40,974 nucleotides of DNA from Paulinella micropora (GCA_009731375.1 BJOX01000004.1:1572510-1613483), one strand, 5' to 3'. Counted from the stretch's first letter, positions 12,655 to 22,978 are shown. Made by a program: numbers and translations. Notes: generated by a model from the letters alone, not told the origin.

Positions 12655-12814
12655 ATGGCGTAGGCTGAAAAGCTCTTAGAGGAGCTTTCGTTCTCATACC
12701 ATCTCTTACATAGATACATACATATATATACATACATAGATGCATAGATACATACATAGATTCATTCATGCAAACAATACATACGAGGAGATATCGTCAA
12801 AAGGAACAGGGTTC

Positions 12815-12869
<55 letters not shown>

Positions 12870-12925
12870 CGTCCTATCTATCTATCTATCTTTCTATCTA
12901 TCTATCTATCTATCTATTGGCGTAG
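12554..12925 (+). repeat. Two 5' copies of exon 7 with TATC and CATA arrays
   Basis: Copies at 12565-12601 and 12664-12700 follow a gcgtag acceptor. The second reads AEKLLEELSFSY; the first has a stop as its second codon. Their string aaagctcttagaagagcttt is a near-perfect inverted repeat. Between and after them are TATC arrays, and a mixed patch (12703-12812) with CATA units. Confidence 0.8.
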
Positions 12926-13046
12926 GCTCAAAAGCTCTTAGAAGAGCATTCGTTTTTATACCGTCTTGTGTCGCTTCCTCCCTATCTCTTCGAATTCCCC
13001 TTCATCTCCCAACTGCACTGGTTTACTCTGAGGTCAACTTCATTAA
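12926..13046 (+). CDS. JmjC-domain gene, exon 7 (LFEFPFISQLHWF)
   Basis: 121-nt exon with acceptor ttggcgtag and donor TTAA|gtaagt, open from end to end: AQKLLEEHSFLYRLVSL, PPYLFEFPFISQLHWF, then TLRSTSL (phase 0 to 1). After the JmjC domain KDM7-type proteins have a charged helix and then Leu-Phe-x-Phe-Pro-Phe followed by a Trp-containing helix, which this matches well. It is the only copy holding both halves: 5' copies lie upstream, 3' copies downstream. Relative to the downstream copies it lacks one T (acttcatt against actttcatt), so the exit phase differs among copies. Confidence 0.78.
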
Positions 13047-13945
13047 GTAAGTAAGCAAGTAAGCAAGCAAGCAAGTAAGTAAGCAAGTAAGCAAGTAAAT
13101 AAGCAAGTAAGCAAGTAAGTAAGTAAGCAAGTAAGCAATGTAAGTTTGTCTTGTGTCGCTCCCTCCCTATCTCTTCGAATTCCCCTTCATCTCCCAACTG
13201 CACTGGTTTACTCTGAGGTCAACTTTTATTAAGCAAGTAAGCAAGTAAGTAAGTAAGTAAGCAAGTAAATAAGCAAGCAAGTAAGTAAGCAAGTAAGCAA
13301 GTAAGCAATGTAAGTTTGTCTTGTGTCGCTCCCTCCCTGTCTCTTCGAATTCCCCTTCATCTCCCAACTGCACTGGTTTACTCTGAGGTCAACTTTCATT
13401 AAGTAAGTAAGCAAGTAAGCAAGTAAGTAAGCAAGTAAGCAGGTAAGTAAGTAAGCAAGTAAATAAGCAAGCAAGCAAGTAAGTAAGTAAGCAAGTAAGC
13501 AAGTAAGCAATGTAAGTTTGTCTTGTGTCGCTCCCTCCCTATCTCTTGGAATTCCCCTTCATCTCTCAACTGCACTGGTTTAGTCTGAGGTCAACTTTCA
13601 TTAAGTAAGTAAGCAAGTAAGTAAGCAAGCAAGTAAGTAAGCAAGTAAGCAATGTAAGTTTGTCTTGTGTCGCTCCCTCCCTATCTCTTCGAATTCCCCT
13701 TCATCTCTCAACTGCACTGGTTTACTATGAGGTCAACTTTCATTAAGTAAGCAAGTAAGCAAGTAAGTAAGTAAGTAAGCAAGTAAGGAAGTAAGTAAGC
13801 AACTAAGTAAGCAAGTAAGTAAGTAAGTAAGAAAGCAAGTAAGTAAGCAAATAAGGTAGTAAATGAGTAGGTTTGTCTTGTGTCGCTCCCTCCCTATCTC
13901 TTGGAATTCCCCTTCATCTCTCAACTGCACTGGTTCATTCTGAGG
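13047..13945 (+). repeat. Five 3' copies of exon 7 with AAGT/AAGC arrays
   Basis: Copies near 13148, 13318, 13521, 13662 and 13875 read SLPPYLFEFPFISQLHWF in frame (LLEFPF in two). The first four end in attaa|gtaagt, a variant or both; the last runs into a CAG tract. Periods are 141-213 bp. The arrays are GTAA and GCAA units that start exactly at the donor. On the minus strand the unit also reads open, which I attribute to composition. Confidence 0.85.
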
Positions 13946-13984
13946 TGCCAGCAGCAGCAGCAACAACAACAACAGCAACAACAA

Positions 13985-14016
<32 letters not shown>

Positions 14017-14065
14017 ACAACAACAACAACAGCAACAGGAACAGCAGCAGCAGCAACAACAACAA

Positions 14066-14097
<32 letters not shown>

Positions 14098-14105
14098 ACA
14101 ACAGC

Positions 14106-14136
<31 letters not shown>

Positions 14137-14301
14137 GCAACAACAACAACAACAGCAACAACAACAACAACAGCAACAACAACAGCAGCAGCAGCAACAA
14201 CAACAACAACAACAACAACAGCAGCAACAGCAACAACAACAACAACAACAGCAGCAGCAACAACAACAACACCAGCAGCAGCAGCAACAACAACAACACC
14301 A

Positions 14302-14333
<32 letters not shown>

Positions 14334-14413
14334 AGCACCAGCAACAACAACAACAACAGCAGCAGCAACAGCAACAACGACAACAACAACAACAACATCA
14401 TCATCATCATCAA
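13946..14413 (+). repeat. CAA/CAG trinucleotide tract
   Basis: About 450 bp of CAG and CAA, then CAT. It is fused in frame to the last exon-7 copy (HWFILRC, then Gln codons). The poly-Gln, poly-Thr/Ala and minus-strand poly-Leu frames all stay open for trivial reasons. No donor follows the Gln run. Confidence 0.9.
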
Positions 14414-14584
14414 CTTAGCAACTTAACAATTTACTTACTTATTTTACTTACTTATTTACTACTTGCTTGCTTACTTGCTTACCTCTTTGACTATGTCCCT
14501 TCATCTCCTGCCCCTACTATTTACCTATCTATCTACCTATGTATCTCTTATCTATCTATCTACCTATCTATCTATCTATCTCTC

Positions 14585-14629
<45 letters not shown>

Positions 14630-14640
14630 ATACGTATGTA
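14414..14640. repeat. TTAC then TATC arrays
   Basis: Array of ttac and ttgc (14414-14480), a patch tatgtcccttcatctcctgc that may be a trace of exon 7, then TATC (14520-14632). Confidence 0.85.
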
Positions 14641-14988
14641 TGTACGTATGTATGTATGTATGTATGTATGTATGTATGTATATATGTATGTATGTATGTA
14701 CGTATGTATGTATGTTTGTATGTATGTATGTACGTATGTACGTATGTATGTTAGTATGTATGTTAGTATGTATGTATGTATGTATGTATGTATGTATGTA
14801 TGTATGTACGTACGTACGGTACGTACGTACGGTACGTAACTGTACGTACAGTTACGTAACTGTACGTACGTACGTACGTTACGTACGTACGTACGTATGT
14901 ATGTATGTATGTATGTATGTATGTGCCTATCTTTGTATTCATCCATCTATCCATCTATCTATCTATCTATCTATCTCTATATCTATAG
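14641..14988. repeat. TATG and self-complementary TACG array
   Basis: TATG passes into TACG units at 14808-14905. Positions 14833-14858 form a 26-bp perfect palindrome centred on ctgtacgtacag. After 14906 TATG and TATC return and end in the exon-8 acceptor tatatctatag. Confidence 0.9.
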
Positions 14989-15084
14989 GCACTTTCTATT
15001 GCGATTACGCCTGCTGGAACAACGATCACGGTTTTCCTCGATCGAGCTGCATGGCCTGGTCTAACTACATATCTGAGAAAGCAA
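14989..15084 (+). CDS. Exon 8, first of about ten tandem copies
   Basis: 96-nt exon with acceptor ctctatatctatag and donor GCAA|gtgagt, the best donor in the window. Exon 7 in its full copy exits in phase 1, which gives TFYCDYACWNNDHGFP, then RSSCMAWSNYISEKA. Phase 0 is also open and reads ALSIAITPAGTTITVF, then LDRAAWPGLTTYLRKQ, and would join to exon 9, which needs phase 0. Differences among copies do not settle the frame. I recognise no motif, but its place between the Phe-Pro-Phe helix and exon 9 fits the KDM7 helical region. Confidence 0.6.
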
Positions 15085-17470
15085 GTGAGTGAGTGAGTAA
15101 GTAGGTAAGTAGATAAGTAGGCAAGTAGGTAAGTAAGCAAGCAAGCAAGCGAGCAAGTAAGTAAGTAGGTAAGTAGGTAAGTAAGCGAGCAAGTAAGTAA
15201 GTCAGTAAGTAAGTAGGTAAGTAAGTAGGTAAGTAAGTAAGTAAGTAAGTAAGTCGTAGGCATGTTCTATTGCGATTACGTGTACTGGAACAACGATCAC
15301 GATTTTCCTCGATCGAGTTGCATGGCCTGGTCTAACTACCTATCTGAGAAAGCAAGTGAGTGAGTAAGTAAGTAGGTAAGTAAGTAAGTAGGTAAGTAAG
15401 TAAGTAAGCAAGTAAGTAAGTAGGTAAGTAAGTAAGTAAGTAAGTAAGTCAGTGGTAGGCATTTTCTATTGCCATTACGTGTACTGGAACAACGATCACG
15501 ATTTTCCTCGATCGAGTTGCATGGCCTGGTCTAAATACCTATCTGAGAAAGCAATTGAGTGAGTAAGTAAGTAGGCAAGTAAGTAGGTAAGTAAGTAGGT
15601 AAGTAAGCAAGCAAGTAAGCGAGCAAGTAAGTAAGTCAGTAAGTAAGTAGGTAAGTAAGTAAGTAAGTAGGTAAGTAAGTAAGTCATAGGCATTTTCTAT
15701 TGCGATTACGTGTACTGGAACAACGATCACGATTTTCCTCGATCGAGTTGCATGGCCTGGTCTAACTACATATCTGAGAAAGCAAGTGAGTGAGTAAGTA
15801 AGTAAGTAGGCAAGTGTCTATCTGTCTAAGAAAGCAAGTGAGTGAGTAAGTAAGTAGGTAAGTAGGTAAGTAAGTAAGTAAGTAAGTAGGTAAATAGGTA
15901 AGTAAGTAAGTAAGCAAGCAAGTCAGTAAGTAAGTAAGTAAGTAAGTCAGTAAGCAAGCAAGTAAGTAAGCAAGCAAGTAAGTAAGCAAGCAAGTAAGTA
16001 AGCAAGCAAGTAAGTAAGTAAGCAAGTAAGTAAGGCATGGGCATTTTCTATTGTAATTTTGCATACTCGAGCAACGATCACGTTTTTCCTCAAAATCAGC
16101 TATATGGCCTGGTCTGTCTATCTGTAAGCAAGGAAGTAAGTAAGCAAGCAAGTAAGTCAGTAAGTTAGTAAGTAAGGCATGGGCATTTTCTATTGTAATT
16201 TTGCATATTCGAGCAACGATCACGTTTTTCCTCAAAATCAGCTATATGGCCTGGTCTGTCTATCTATCTAAGAAAGCAAGTGAGTGAGTGAGTAAGTATG
16301 TAAGTAGGTAAGCAAGTAAGCAAGTAAGTAGGTAAATAGGCAAGTAAGTAAGTAAGTAAGCAAGTAAGCAAGCAAGTAAGTAAGTAAGCAAGCAAGCAAG
16401 TAAGTAAGCAAGCAAGTAAGTAAGTAAGTAAGTAAGGCATGGGCATTTTCTATTGTAATTTTGCTTACTCGAGCAACGATAATGTTTTTCTTCAAAATGA
16501 GCTATATGGCCTGGTCGGTCTGTCTATCTAAGAAAGCAAGTGAGTGATTGAGTAAGTAGGTAAGTAGGTAAGCAAGTAAGCAAGTAAGTAGGTAAATAGG
16601 CAAGTAAGTAAGTAAGTAAGCAAATAAGCAAGTAAGCAAGCAAGTAAGTAAGTAAGTAAGTAAGTAACTACGTAAGGCAATTTTCTATTGTAAGTAAGTA
16701 AGTAAGTAAGTCAGTAAGTAAGTAAATAAGTAAGTAAGTAAGCAAGCAAGTAAGTAAGGAAGCAAGTAAGTAAGTAAGTCAGTAAGTAAGGCATGGGCAT
16801 TTTCTATTGTAATTTTGCTTACTCTAGCAACGATCACGTTTTTCTTCGAAATGAGCTATATTGCCTGGTCTGTCTATCTATCTAAGAAAGCAAGTGAGTA
16901 AGTGAGTAAGTAGGTAAGTAAGTAAGCAAGTAAGCAAGTAAGTAGGTAAATAGGTAAGTAAGTAAGTAAGTAAAGCAAATAAGCAAGTAAGCAAGCAAGT
17001 AAGTAAGTAAGTAGGTAGGTAACTACGTAAGGCAATTTTCTATCGTAAGTAAGTAAGTGAGCAAGCAAGTAAGTAAGTAAGTAAGCAAGCAAGTAAGTAA
17101 GCAAGCAAGTAAGTAAGTAAGTAAGGCATGGGCATTTTCTATTGTAATTTTGCTTACTCCAGCAACGATCACGTTTTTCTTCAAAATGAGCTATATGGCC
17201 TGGTCTGTCTATCTATCTAAGAAAGCAAGTGAGTGAGTGAGTAAGTAGATAAGTAGGTAAGTAAGTTAGCAAGTAAGTAAGTAAGTAAGTAAATAGGTAA
17301 GTAAGTAAGTAAGTAAGCAAGCAAGTCAGTAAGTAAGTAAGTAAGTAAGCAAGTAAGCAAGCAAGCAAGTGAGTTAGTAAGTAAGGCATGGGCATTTTCT
17401 ATTGTAATTTTGCTTACTCGAGCAACAATCATGTTTTTCCTCAAAATGAGCTATATGGCCTGGTCTGTCT
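15085..17470 (+). repeat. Tandem copies of exon 8 with AAGT arrays
   Basis: Copies at 15260-15355, 15459-15554 and 15690-15785 are 96 nt like the first; the second of these has tt in place of the donor gt. A more diverged subtype starts with gcatgggcattttctattg near 16035, 16180, 16434, 16791, 17123 and 17384. Stubs lie at 15822, 16676 and 17030. Nearly all end in agaaagcaa|gtgagt followed by GTAA/GCAA units. One subtype copy (16035) has an in-frame stop from tgtaag. Confidence 0.88.
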
Positions 17471-17525
17471 ATCTATCGATCTATCGATCTATCTATCTAT
17501 CTATCTATCTATCTCTATCTAACTA

Positions 17526-17560
<35 letters not shown>

Positions 17561-17567
17561 TTTTTAG
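17471..17567. repeat. TATC array
   Basis: TATC with TCGA and TGTC units after the last exon-8 copy, ending in ctatcttttttag, a good acceptor. Confidence 0.9.
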
Positions 17568-17597
17568 CTCTACAATATACCTCTAGATCAAACCTCA
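17568..17597 (+). CDS. Possible 30-nt exon
   Basis: Acceptor ctatcttttttag and donor CTCA|gttaga flank 30 nt. Entering in phase 1 it reads LQYTSRSNL and leaves in phase 1, which agrees with exon 8 in phase 1 but not with exon 9, which needs phase 0. The GATA array downstream begins from gttaga, as for the donors of firmer exons. It may be a real exon, a relic, or chance. Confidence 0.35.
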
Positions 17598-17599
17598 GT

Positions 17600-17688
<89 letters not shown>

Positions 17689-17743
17689 TATATATATATA
17701 TGGAGAGAGAGAGAGAGAGAAAGAGAGAGCAAAGAACCCTTCC

Positions 17744-17836
<93 letters not shown>

Positions 17837-18127
17837 TATTTCTATCTGTCTGTCTAGTATGTATGTATGTATGTATGTATGTATGTACGTATGTATGTAT
17901 GTATGTATGTATGTATGTATGTATGTATGTATGTATTTATGTATGTATGCATGCATGTATGTATTTAATGCATGTATGTATTAATGTATGTATGTATGTG
18001 TATGTATGTATGTATGTATGTATGTATGTATGTATGTGATGTATGTATGTTATGTATGTATGCATGCATGCATGCATGTATGTATGTATGTATGTATGCA
18101 TGCATGCATATGTATGTATGTATGTAG
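17598..18127. repeat. GATA arrays, GA patch, then TATG/CATG array
   Basis: GATA (17601-17686), TA and GA with a short island (caaagaacccttccagatag, 17727-17746), GATA (17746-17836), then TATG with GCATGCAT blocks (17859-18127). The last TATG unit forms the exon-9 acceptor tgtatgtag. Confidence 0.9.
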
Positions 18128-18222
18128 TCTATCCTGACAAAGCATCTTGGTAGTGTGTTGCGTGGATCGCGTAAATCTAACTATGACGAGGGAAGCTTAG
18201 CCCTACATAGTTACCATCACAG
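18128..18222 (+). CDS. Exon 9 (ILTKHLGSVLR)
   Basis: 95-nt exon with acceptor gtatgtatgtag and donor CAG|gtgact. It reads SILTKHLGSVLRGSRKSNY, then [12 protein letters not shown], phase 0 to 2. Ile-Leu-x-Lys-x-Leu-x-x-x-[IL]-Arg resembles the Leu-Ile-Lys-x-Leu helix that closes the conserved part of KDM7-type proteins. The last 38 nt recur twice downstream with mostly silent or conservative changes ([24 protein letters not shown]), good evidence for coding in this frame. Confidence 0.65.
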
Positions 18223-18437
18223 GTGACTATCTACCTACCTACCTACCTACCTACTTACCTACCTATCTATCTATCTATCTGTCTATCTATCTATCTACGC
18301 ATGAAGAGGGAAGCTTAGCGCTACACAGTTACCATCACAGGTCACTATCTACCTACCTACCTACCTACCTATCTATCTATCTATCTATCTATCTACCTAT
18401 CTATCTATCCATCTATCTATCTATATCTATCTATCTG

Positions 18438-18485
<48 letters not shown>

Positions 18486-18672
18486 CCTACCTACCTACCT
18501 ATCTATCTATCTATCTATCTACCTACCTACCTACCTACGTACCTACCTACCTACCTACCTACCTATCTACCTACCTACCTATCTATCTATCTATCTATCT
18601 ACCTACCTATCTATCTATCTATCTACGCATGAAGAGGAAAGCTTAGCCCTACACAGTTACCATCACAGGTCA

Positions 18673-18714
<42 letters not shown>

Positions 18715-18890
18715 GTCTATCGACCTACCTGCCTACCTACCTACCTACCTACCTACCTAGCTATCTATCTATCTACCTATCTATCTACCTATCTACCTAC
18801 TTACCTACCTACCTACCTACCTACCTACCTATCTACCTACCTATCTATCTTTCTCTATCTATCTATCTATCTATCTACCTATCTATCCAC
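18223..18890 (+). repeat. Two 3' copies of exon 9 with TACC/TATC arrays
   Basis: Pieces at 18303-18340 and 18631-18668 keep the exon end and a gtcact donor, and are separated by TATC and TACC arrays. A gcatga prefix is shared. No acceptor is present. Confidence 0.85.
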
Positions 18891-18955
18891 TATCAACAAC
18901 TGCCTATCGACGGCCCGTATATGAAGATGAGATAATCAGCAATAACATGATACAA
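18891..18955. other. Unique patch, nature unknown
   Basis: Sequence ctatcaacaactgcctatcg, then acggcccgtatatgaagatg and on to aataacatg. There is a ccc|gtatat donor-like site but no acceptor and no recognisable product. Confidence 0.3.
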
Positions 18956-19945
18956 CATTACATTACATGACATGACATTACATTACATTACATTACACGA
19001 AACGTAGCATAACATATCAGTATAACATGATACAACATAACATAGTGTTAGATAGCTTCATATTACATTACATTACATTACATTGCATTACATTTACATT
19101 ACATTTACATTACATTACATTAGATTGCATTACATTACATTACATTACATTACCTTACATTACATTGCATTACATTACATTACACGAAACGTAGCATAAC
19201 ATATCAGTATAACATGATACAACATAACATAGCGTAAGATAGCTTGACATTACATTACATTACATTACATTACATGACATGACATGACATGACATTACCT
19301 TACATTACCTTACATTACATTACCTTACATTTCATTACATTACCTTACATTACATTGCATTACATTACATTACATTACTGCATTACATCACATCACATTA
19401 CATTACATTACATTACATTGCATTGCATTGCATTACATTACATTACATTACATTACATTACATTACATTGCATTGCATTGCATTGCATTGCATTGCATTA
19501 CATTACATTACATTACGCGAAACGTAGCATAACATAACATAACATAACATAACATAGCATAGCATAACATCACATAACATCACATAACAACACATAACAA
19601 CACATAACATCACATAACATCATATAAATATAACATAACGTAAACATCACATAGCATGACATAGCATGACATAACATAACATAACATAACATCACATAAC
19701 ATCACATAAATATAACGTAACATAAACATCACATCACATAGCATGACATAAAATAGCATAACATAACATAACATAACATAACATCACATCACATAACATC
19801 ACATAACATCACATAACATCACATAACATTACATAACATAACAGAACATAACATAACATAACACAAGATTACATTACATTAGATTACATTACATAAACAT
19901 CACATCACATAACATAAACATAACACAAACATAACATAACATACG
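18956..19945. repeat. CATTA and CATAA pentanucleotide arrays
   Basis: CATTA with CATGA and CATTG variants to about 19514, then CATAA and CATCA to 19945. A longer unit (acgaaacgtagcataacata, then tcagtataacatgatacaac) recurs at 18997 and 19182, with its start again at 19516. No coding content. Confidence 0.93.
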
Positions 19946-19999
19946 TATGTATGTAAATAAGTACGTAAGTAAGTAAGTAAGTGTGTAAGTGTGTTTGAC

Positions 20000-20032
<33 letters not shown>

Positions 20033-20161
20033 TGTATGTATGTATGTATTTATGTATGTATGTATGTATGTTAGGTTAGATAAACCACCAGTCTCTCATC
20101 CAGGCGAGTTCAAGGAGACGTCATATATACATACATACATACATACATACATGTCAAACAC

Positions 20162-20207
<46 letters not shown>

Positions 20208-20482
20208 GTACTTATTTACATACATACGTATGTTATGTTATGTTTATGTTATGTCATGCTATGTGATGTGATGTGATGTTTATGTTATGTAATGTAATGT
20301 AATGTAATGAAATTTAATGTAATGTAATGTAATGTAATTTAATGTAATGTAATGTTATGTAATGTAATGTAATGTAATGTAATGTAATGTAACGTAATGT
20401 TATCTTATGTTATGCTATGTTATGGTATGTTCTGTAAGGTTATGTAAGGTTATGTAATGTATGTATGTATGTATGTATGTAG
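19946..20482 (+). repeat. 5' copy of exon 10 within TATG, TTAC and TAATG arrays
   Basis: TATG array, then at 20075-20125 a copy of exon 10 after a gttag acceptor: LDKPPVSHPGEFKETS, without donor. It is followed by CATA and TTAC arrays (20126-20225), TTATG, and TAATG pentamers (20286-20458), then TATG ending in the acceptor of exon 10. Confidence 0.82.
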
Positions 20483-20546
20483 GTTAGGTAAACCACCAGT
20501 CTCTCATCCAACCGAGCTATGCAAGGAGACGTCATTGTGGTTAGAG
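20483..20546 (+). CDS. Exon 10 (LGKPPVSHPTELCKETS)
   Basis: 64-nt exon with acceptor gtatgtatgtag and donor TAGAG|gtatct. One base completes the Arg codon left by exon 9, then LGKPPVSHPTELCKETSLWLE, phase 2 to 0. It is past the conserved KDM7 region and no domain is recognised. Partial copies at 20075 (5' part) and 21294 (3' part) keep the frame. Confidence 0.62.
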
Positions 20547-20574
20547 GTATCTATTTATCTACCTATCTATCTGC

Positions 20575-20605
<31 letters not shown>

Positions 20606-20607
20606 CC
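20547..20607. repeat. TATC array
   Basis: TATC from the gtatct donor up to the dispersed element. Confidence 0.92.
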
Positions 20608-21184
20608 TTTTTTCTGACATTAGTCGATATCTCATCAGTTGATCTCATCACTTACTCCACGGAGTGAACCAAGGCCACTTGAGGTGTCACTGACCCTCCC
20701 TTGGGCTTGGTTTTTTTTGAAATGGGTGCCATCTGTCGACAGACAGAGAATTAGGGGATGGTGTGGGTGTGCTGGGCCCGTGGTGGGGTGCCTTATGTGT
20801 GCCTAGCCATACGCCTATAAGTCACATGCCGAAATAGCGACGGGAAGCACAATCCTGTTCCCTCAGGGTGCCCTTTCTCGCTTGTTGAGCCCGGAATAAA
20901 ACCCACAGTGCTCTGTCGGTTTATACTAGACTGTCGAACAGTCTCGAAACTCCATCTGCTTACTGGGTCCTCTGTAATGGAGGTGGGAGCTCGTTCTGCA
21001 AGGGGCGCTTATGGAACGAGCCCTGGCCCCGCCTGGTACTAGGGAGATTTGGTATCGCCTGTATCAGTCCCTTCCGTGCAAACATCACGGCTTAGCTGGG
21101 CATCGGGTTAATACTTTACCCACAGACTTCCTTGGTTGACGAAATCAGAAGCTCCTTTTTTCTGACATTAGTCGATATCTCATC
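20608..21184 (+). mobile_element. Dispersed element, copy 3 (longest)
   Basis: 577 bp with the same 29-bp sequence at each end (20608-20636 and 21156-21184). It contains the about 99-bp segment (21034-21133, tactagggagatttggtatc onwards) that copy 1 lacks. Because the 29-mer is the same at two unrelated sites it is part of the element and not a target duplication. The ends run into TATC. I see no LTR, tRNA-type promoter boxes or protein domain. Confidence 0.75.
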
Positions 21185-21246
21185 TATCTATCGATCTATC
21201 TATCTACCTATCTACCTATCTACCTACCTATCTATCTATCTATCTG

Positions 21247-21295
<49 letters not shown>

Positions 21296-21321
21296 GCAAG
21301 GAGACCTCATTGTGGTTAGAG
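21185..21321 (+). repeat. TATC array and 3' copy of exon 10
   Basis: TATC array, then 21294-21321 reads CKETSLWLE in frame with donor gttaca. The acceptor side is absent. Confidence 0.8.
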
Positions 21322-21463
21322 GTTACATATACATATACATATACATACACATATACATATACGTATACGTAAACATATATATATACATATACATATACAA
21401 ATAAGAAGAATAATATGCATAGCAAGAAACAAAAACAACAACAACAACAACAACAACGACAAG

Positions 21464-21494
<31 letters not shown>

Positions 21495-21505
21495 TCCTAT
21501 CCATC
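21322..21505. repeat. ATACAT, CAA and GA arrays
   Basis: ATACAT hexamers follow the gttaca donor, then AAGAATAATATG, CAA (21426-21457) and GA (21469-21494). Confidence 0.9.
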
Positions 21506-21702
21506 TAAGAAACAGTGAAAATTTTCGGCCAGAACAAATTATCCCGTAATGACGGTACATTTGTTCTTCAAAGTTGTGAAGAATTTCGGCCAGCCGGTAA
21601 CTATGATACATCTGTTGTCCACAAATAAAAGTTTAGCCCAAAATTCCCCTTATTTACGGTTTGCCGAAAGGTGAGGTGGCCGAAATTTTTCACCCGGCTT
21701 TA
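21506..21702. mobile_element. Inverted-repeat element A, copy 1
   Basis: About 197 bp, nearly identical to 25877-26074. The termini are inverted repeats: gtgaaaattttcggcc (21515) against ggccgaaatttttcac (21678). Outside them both copies share taagaaaca on the left and cccg(g/a)cttta on the right, so the element may start taa and end tta. It is too short to code and fits a MITE-like DNA transposon. Confidence 0.7.
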
Positions 21703-21846
21703 TTGTTTTTTTGCCATTTTGTCGCTTACTATTGCCATTCTGTCCCCTCTGCTGCCCCACTATTGCCTTTCCTTCTTCTCTATTGCCTTTCCTCTCGTGT
21801 AGCCACTTTGCAATTGCACCGCACGTAAATTTTGTCCCATTCTATT
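21703..21846. repeat. Degenerate 31-bp minisatellite units
   Basis: Units such as actattgccattctgtccc and tattgcctttcc match the large array at 24036, but degenerate. Ends in unique sequence near 21800-21846. Confidence 0.65.
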
Positions 21847-22058
21847 GAGAAGTTCCTTGTCCTTAAGTACAACGAGCAATGACTTCAAACGATTCGTTCT
21901 CGGCCGGTTCTGATTTGTGTGGCTTGTGTAGTGGCTCATTTGAAAGCTCTCGTCAAGACTTTCTAATGAGCCATAGCACAGGTTGTGCATGGAAATATCG
22001 GCTGGGATCGAAGCGTTTGAAGTAATTGTTGATTGTACCTAAGAAGTAGTAACTTCTC
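21847..22058. mobile_element. Fold-back element B, copy 1
   Basis: 212 bp with long imperfect inverted termini: gagaagttccttgtccttaa on the left and ctaagaagtagtaacttctc on the right, continuing inward past cttcaaacg(a/c)ttcg. The middle is also palindromic (ggctcatttgaaag against ctttctaatgagcc). Copies at 22499 and 26082 lie in the opposite orientation. Confidence 0.75.
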
Positions 22059-22235
22059 ATGGCCCCACTATTGCCATTTTTTGTCCTGGACCCACTATTA
22101 CCTATTTGTCCCTACCGTTTCCCCTCTATTGCCATTTTTGTCTTTACACGCAATTCTAGCCTTTCTCTCCCGCTCCATGGCCCCAGTATTCCCATTTCGT
22201 CCCATTCCATCGCCCCACTACTGCCATTTATCAGT
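22059..22235. repeat. Degenerate 31-bp minisatellite units
   Basis: Repeats of cccactattgccattttgtcc type with many changes. Confidence 0.6.
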
Positions 22236-22368
22236 CACCTCCACAAAATATGGTCAGGTTACCGATAAACTACATATGCGGCGCGCCAAATTTAACGTGT
22301 TTTGCGGGCTCGCCGGCCCGGCTCGCCCGCAAAACACGTCAAATTTGTGGCTAGCCGCATAATATACA
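22236..22368 (+). mobile_element. GC-rich fold-back element C, copy 1
   Basis: The core is a hairpin: tatgcggc (22275) against gccgcata (22354), with perfect inner arms acgtgttttgcgggc and gcccgcaaaacacgt around a ccgg-rich loop. A left extension, cacctccacaaaatatggtc, is shared by all three copies in the window (27318, 39441), so the element is asymmetric. Confidence 0.78.
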
Positions 22369-22498
22369 CTATTTTCCCACTCCATTGCCCCACTCTTGCC
22401 ATTTAGTCCTTTCGCCAGTATTGGTATTGCCATTTAGTCCTTCACTATTTCCGTTTTCTCCCATACCACCGCACTAGTGTCATTTTGTCCCCATCCAG
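22369..22498. repeat. Degenerate minisatellite, mostly unique
   Basis: Contains attgccatttagtcctt twice and related pieces of the 31-bp family. No exon is seen. Confidence 0.5.
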
Positions 22499-22691
22499 GA
22501 GAAGTTCCTACTTCTTAAGTACAAACAACAATCACTTCAAACGCTTCCATCCCAGCCGATATTTCCACCCACAACCTGTGCTATGGCTCATTAGAAAGCT
22601 CTTGACGAGAGCTTTCAAATGAGCCATTACACAAGCCACACAAATCAGAACCGGCCGAGAACAAATCGTTTAAAGTCCTAGCTCGTTGTAC
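22499..22691. mobile_element. Fold-back element B, copy 2 (truncated)
   Basis: Same family as 21847 but inverted. It starts gagaagttcctacttcttaa and ends at ctcgttgtac, where a TATC array replaces the last about 20 bp of the right terminus. Confidence 0.75.
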
Positions 22692-22758
22692 TATCTATCT
22701 ATCTATCTATCTATCTATCTGTCTATCTATCTATCTATCTATCTATCTACATACACAG
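22692..22758. repeat. TATC array with acceptor
   Basis: TATC followed by tacatacacag, the acceptor of exon 11. Confidence 0.88.
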
Positions 22759-22809
22759 GTCGCTGCACTTGAAGGGGCGAAGCCTACTGGCTTGAAAAAG
22801 AAAGGACAG
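22759..22809 (+). CDS. Exon 11 (ALEGAKPTGLKKKG)
   Basis: 51 nt between ctacatacacag and CAG|gttacg, read as VAALEGAKPTGLKKKGQ, phase 0 to 0. This fits the phase-0 exit of exon 10 and the phase-0 entry of exon 12. It is lysine-rich with no recognised domain. The donor is weak but resembles gttaca and gttaga used elsewhere here. There are no duplicate copies to test the frame. Confidence 0.5.
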
Positions 22810-22978
22810 GTTACGAACATACACACATACATTCATACATAAACACACACACACACACACACACATAAACACACACGCACACACACACAGATACGACACA
22901 CACACACACACACACACACAGAGAGAGAAAGATAGAGAGGGGGGGGGGGGGGGGGGGGGNNNNNNNNNNACCTACCTA

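Noticed and set aside
12964-13945. Minus-strand exon reading LGDEGEFEEIGRERHKT
   Set aside because: The plus strand of the same unit continues a longer open exon with the LFEFPF motif and a perfect gtaagt donor.
13733-14839. Poly-Gln, poly-Leu and poly-Thr frames
   Set aside because: Trinucleotide repeats are open in every frame; only the in-frame link to the exon-7 copy is worth noting.
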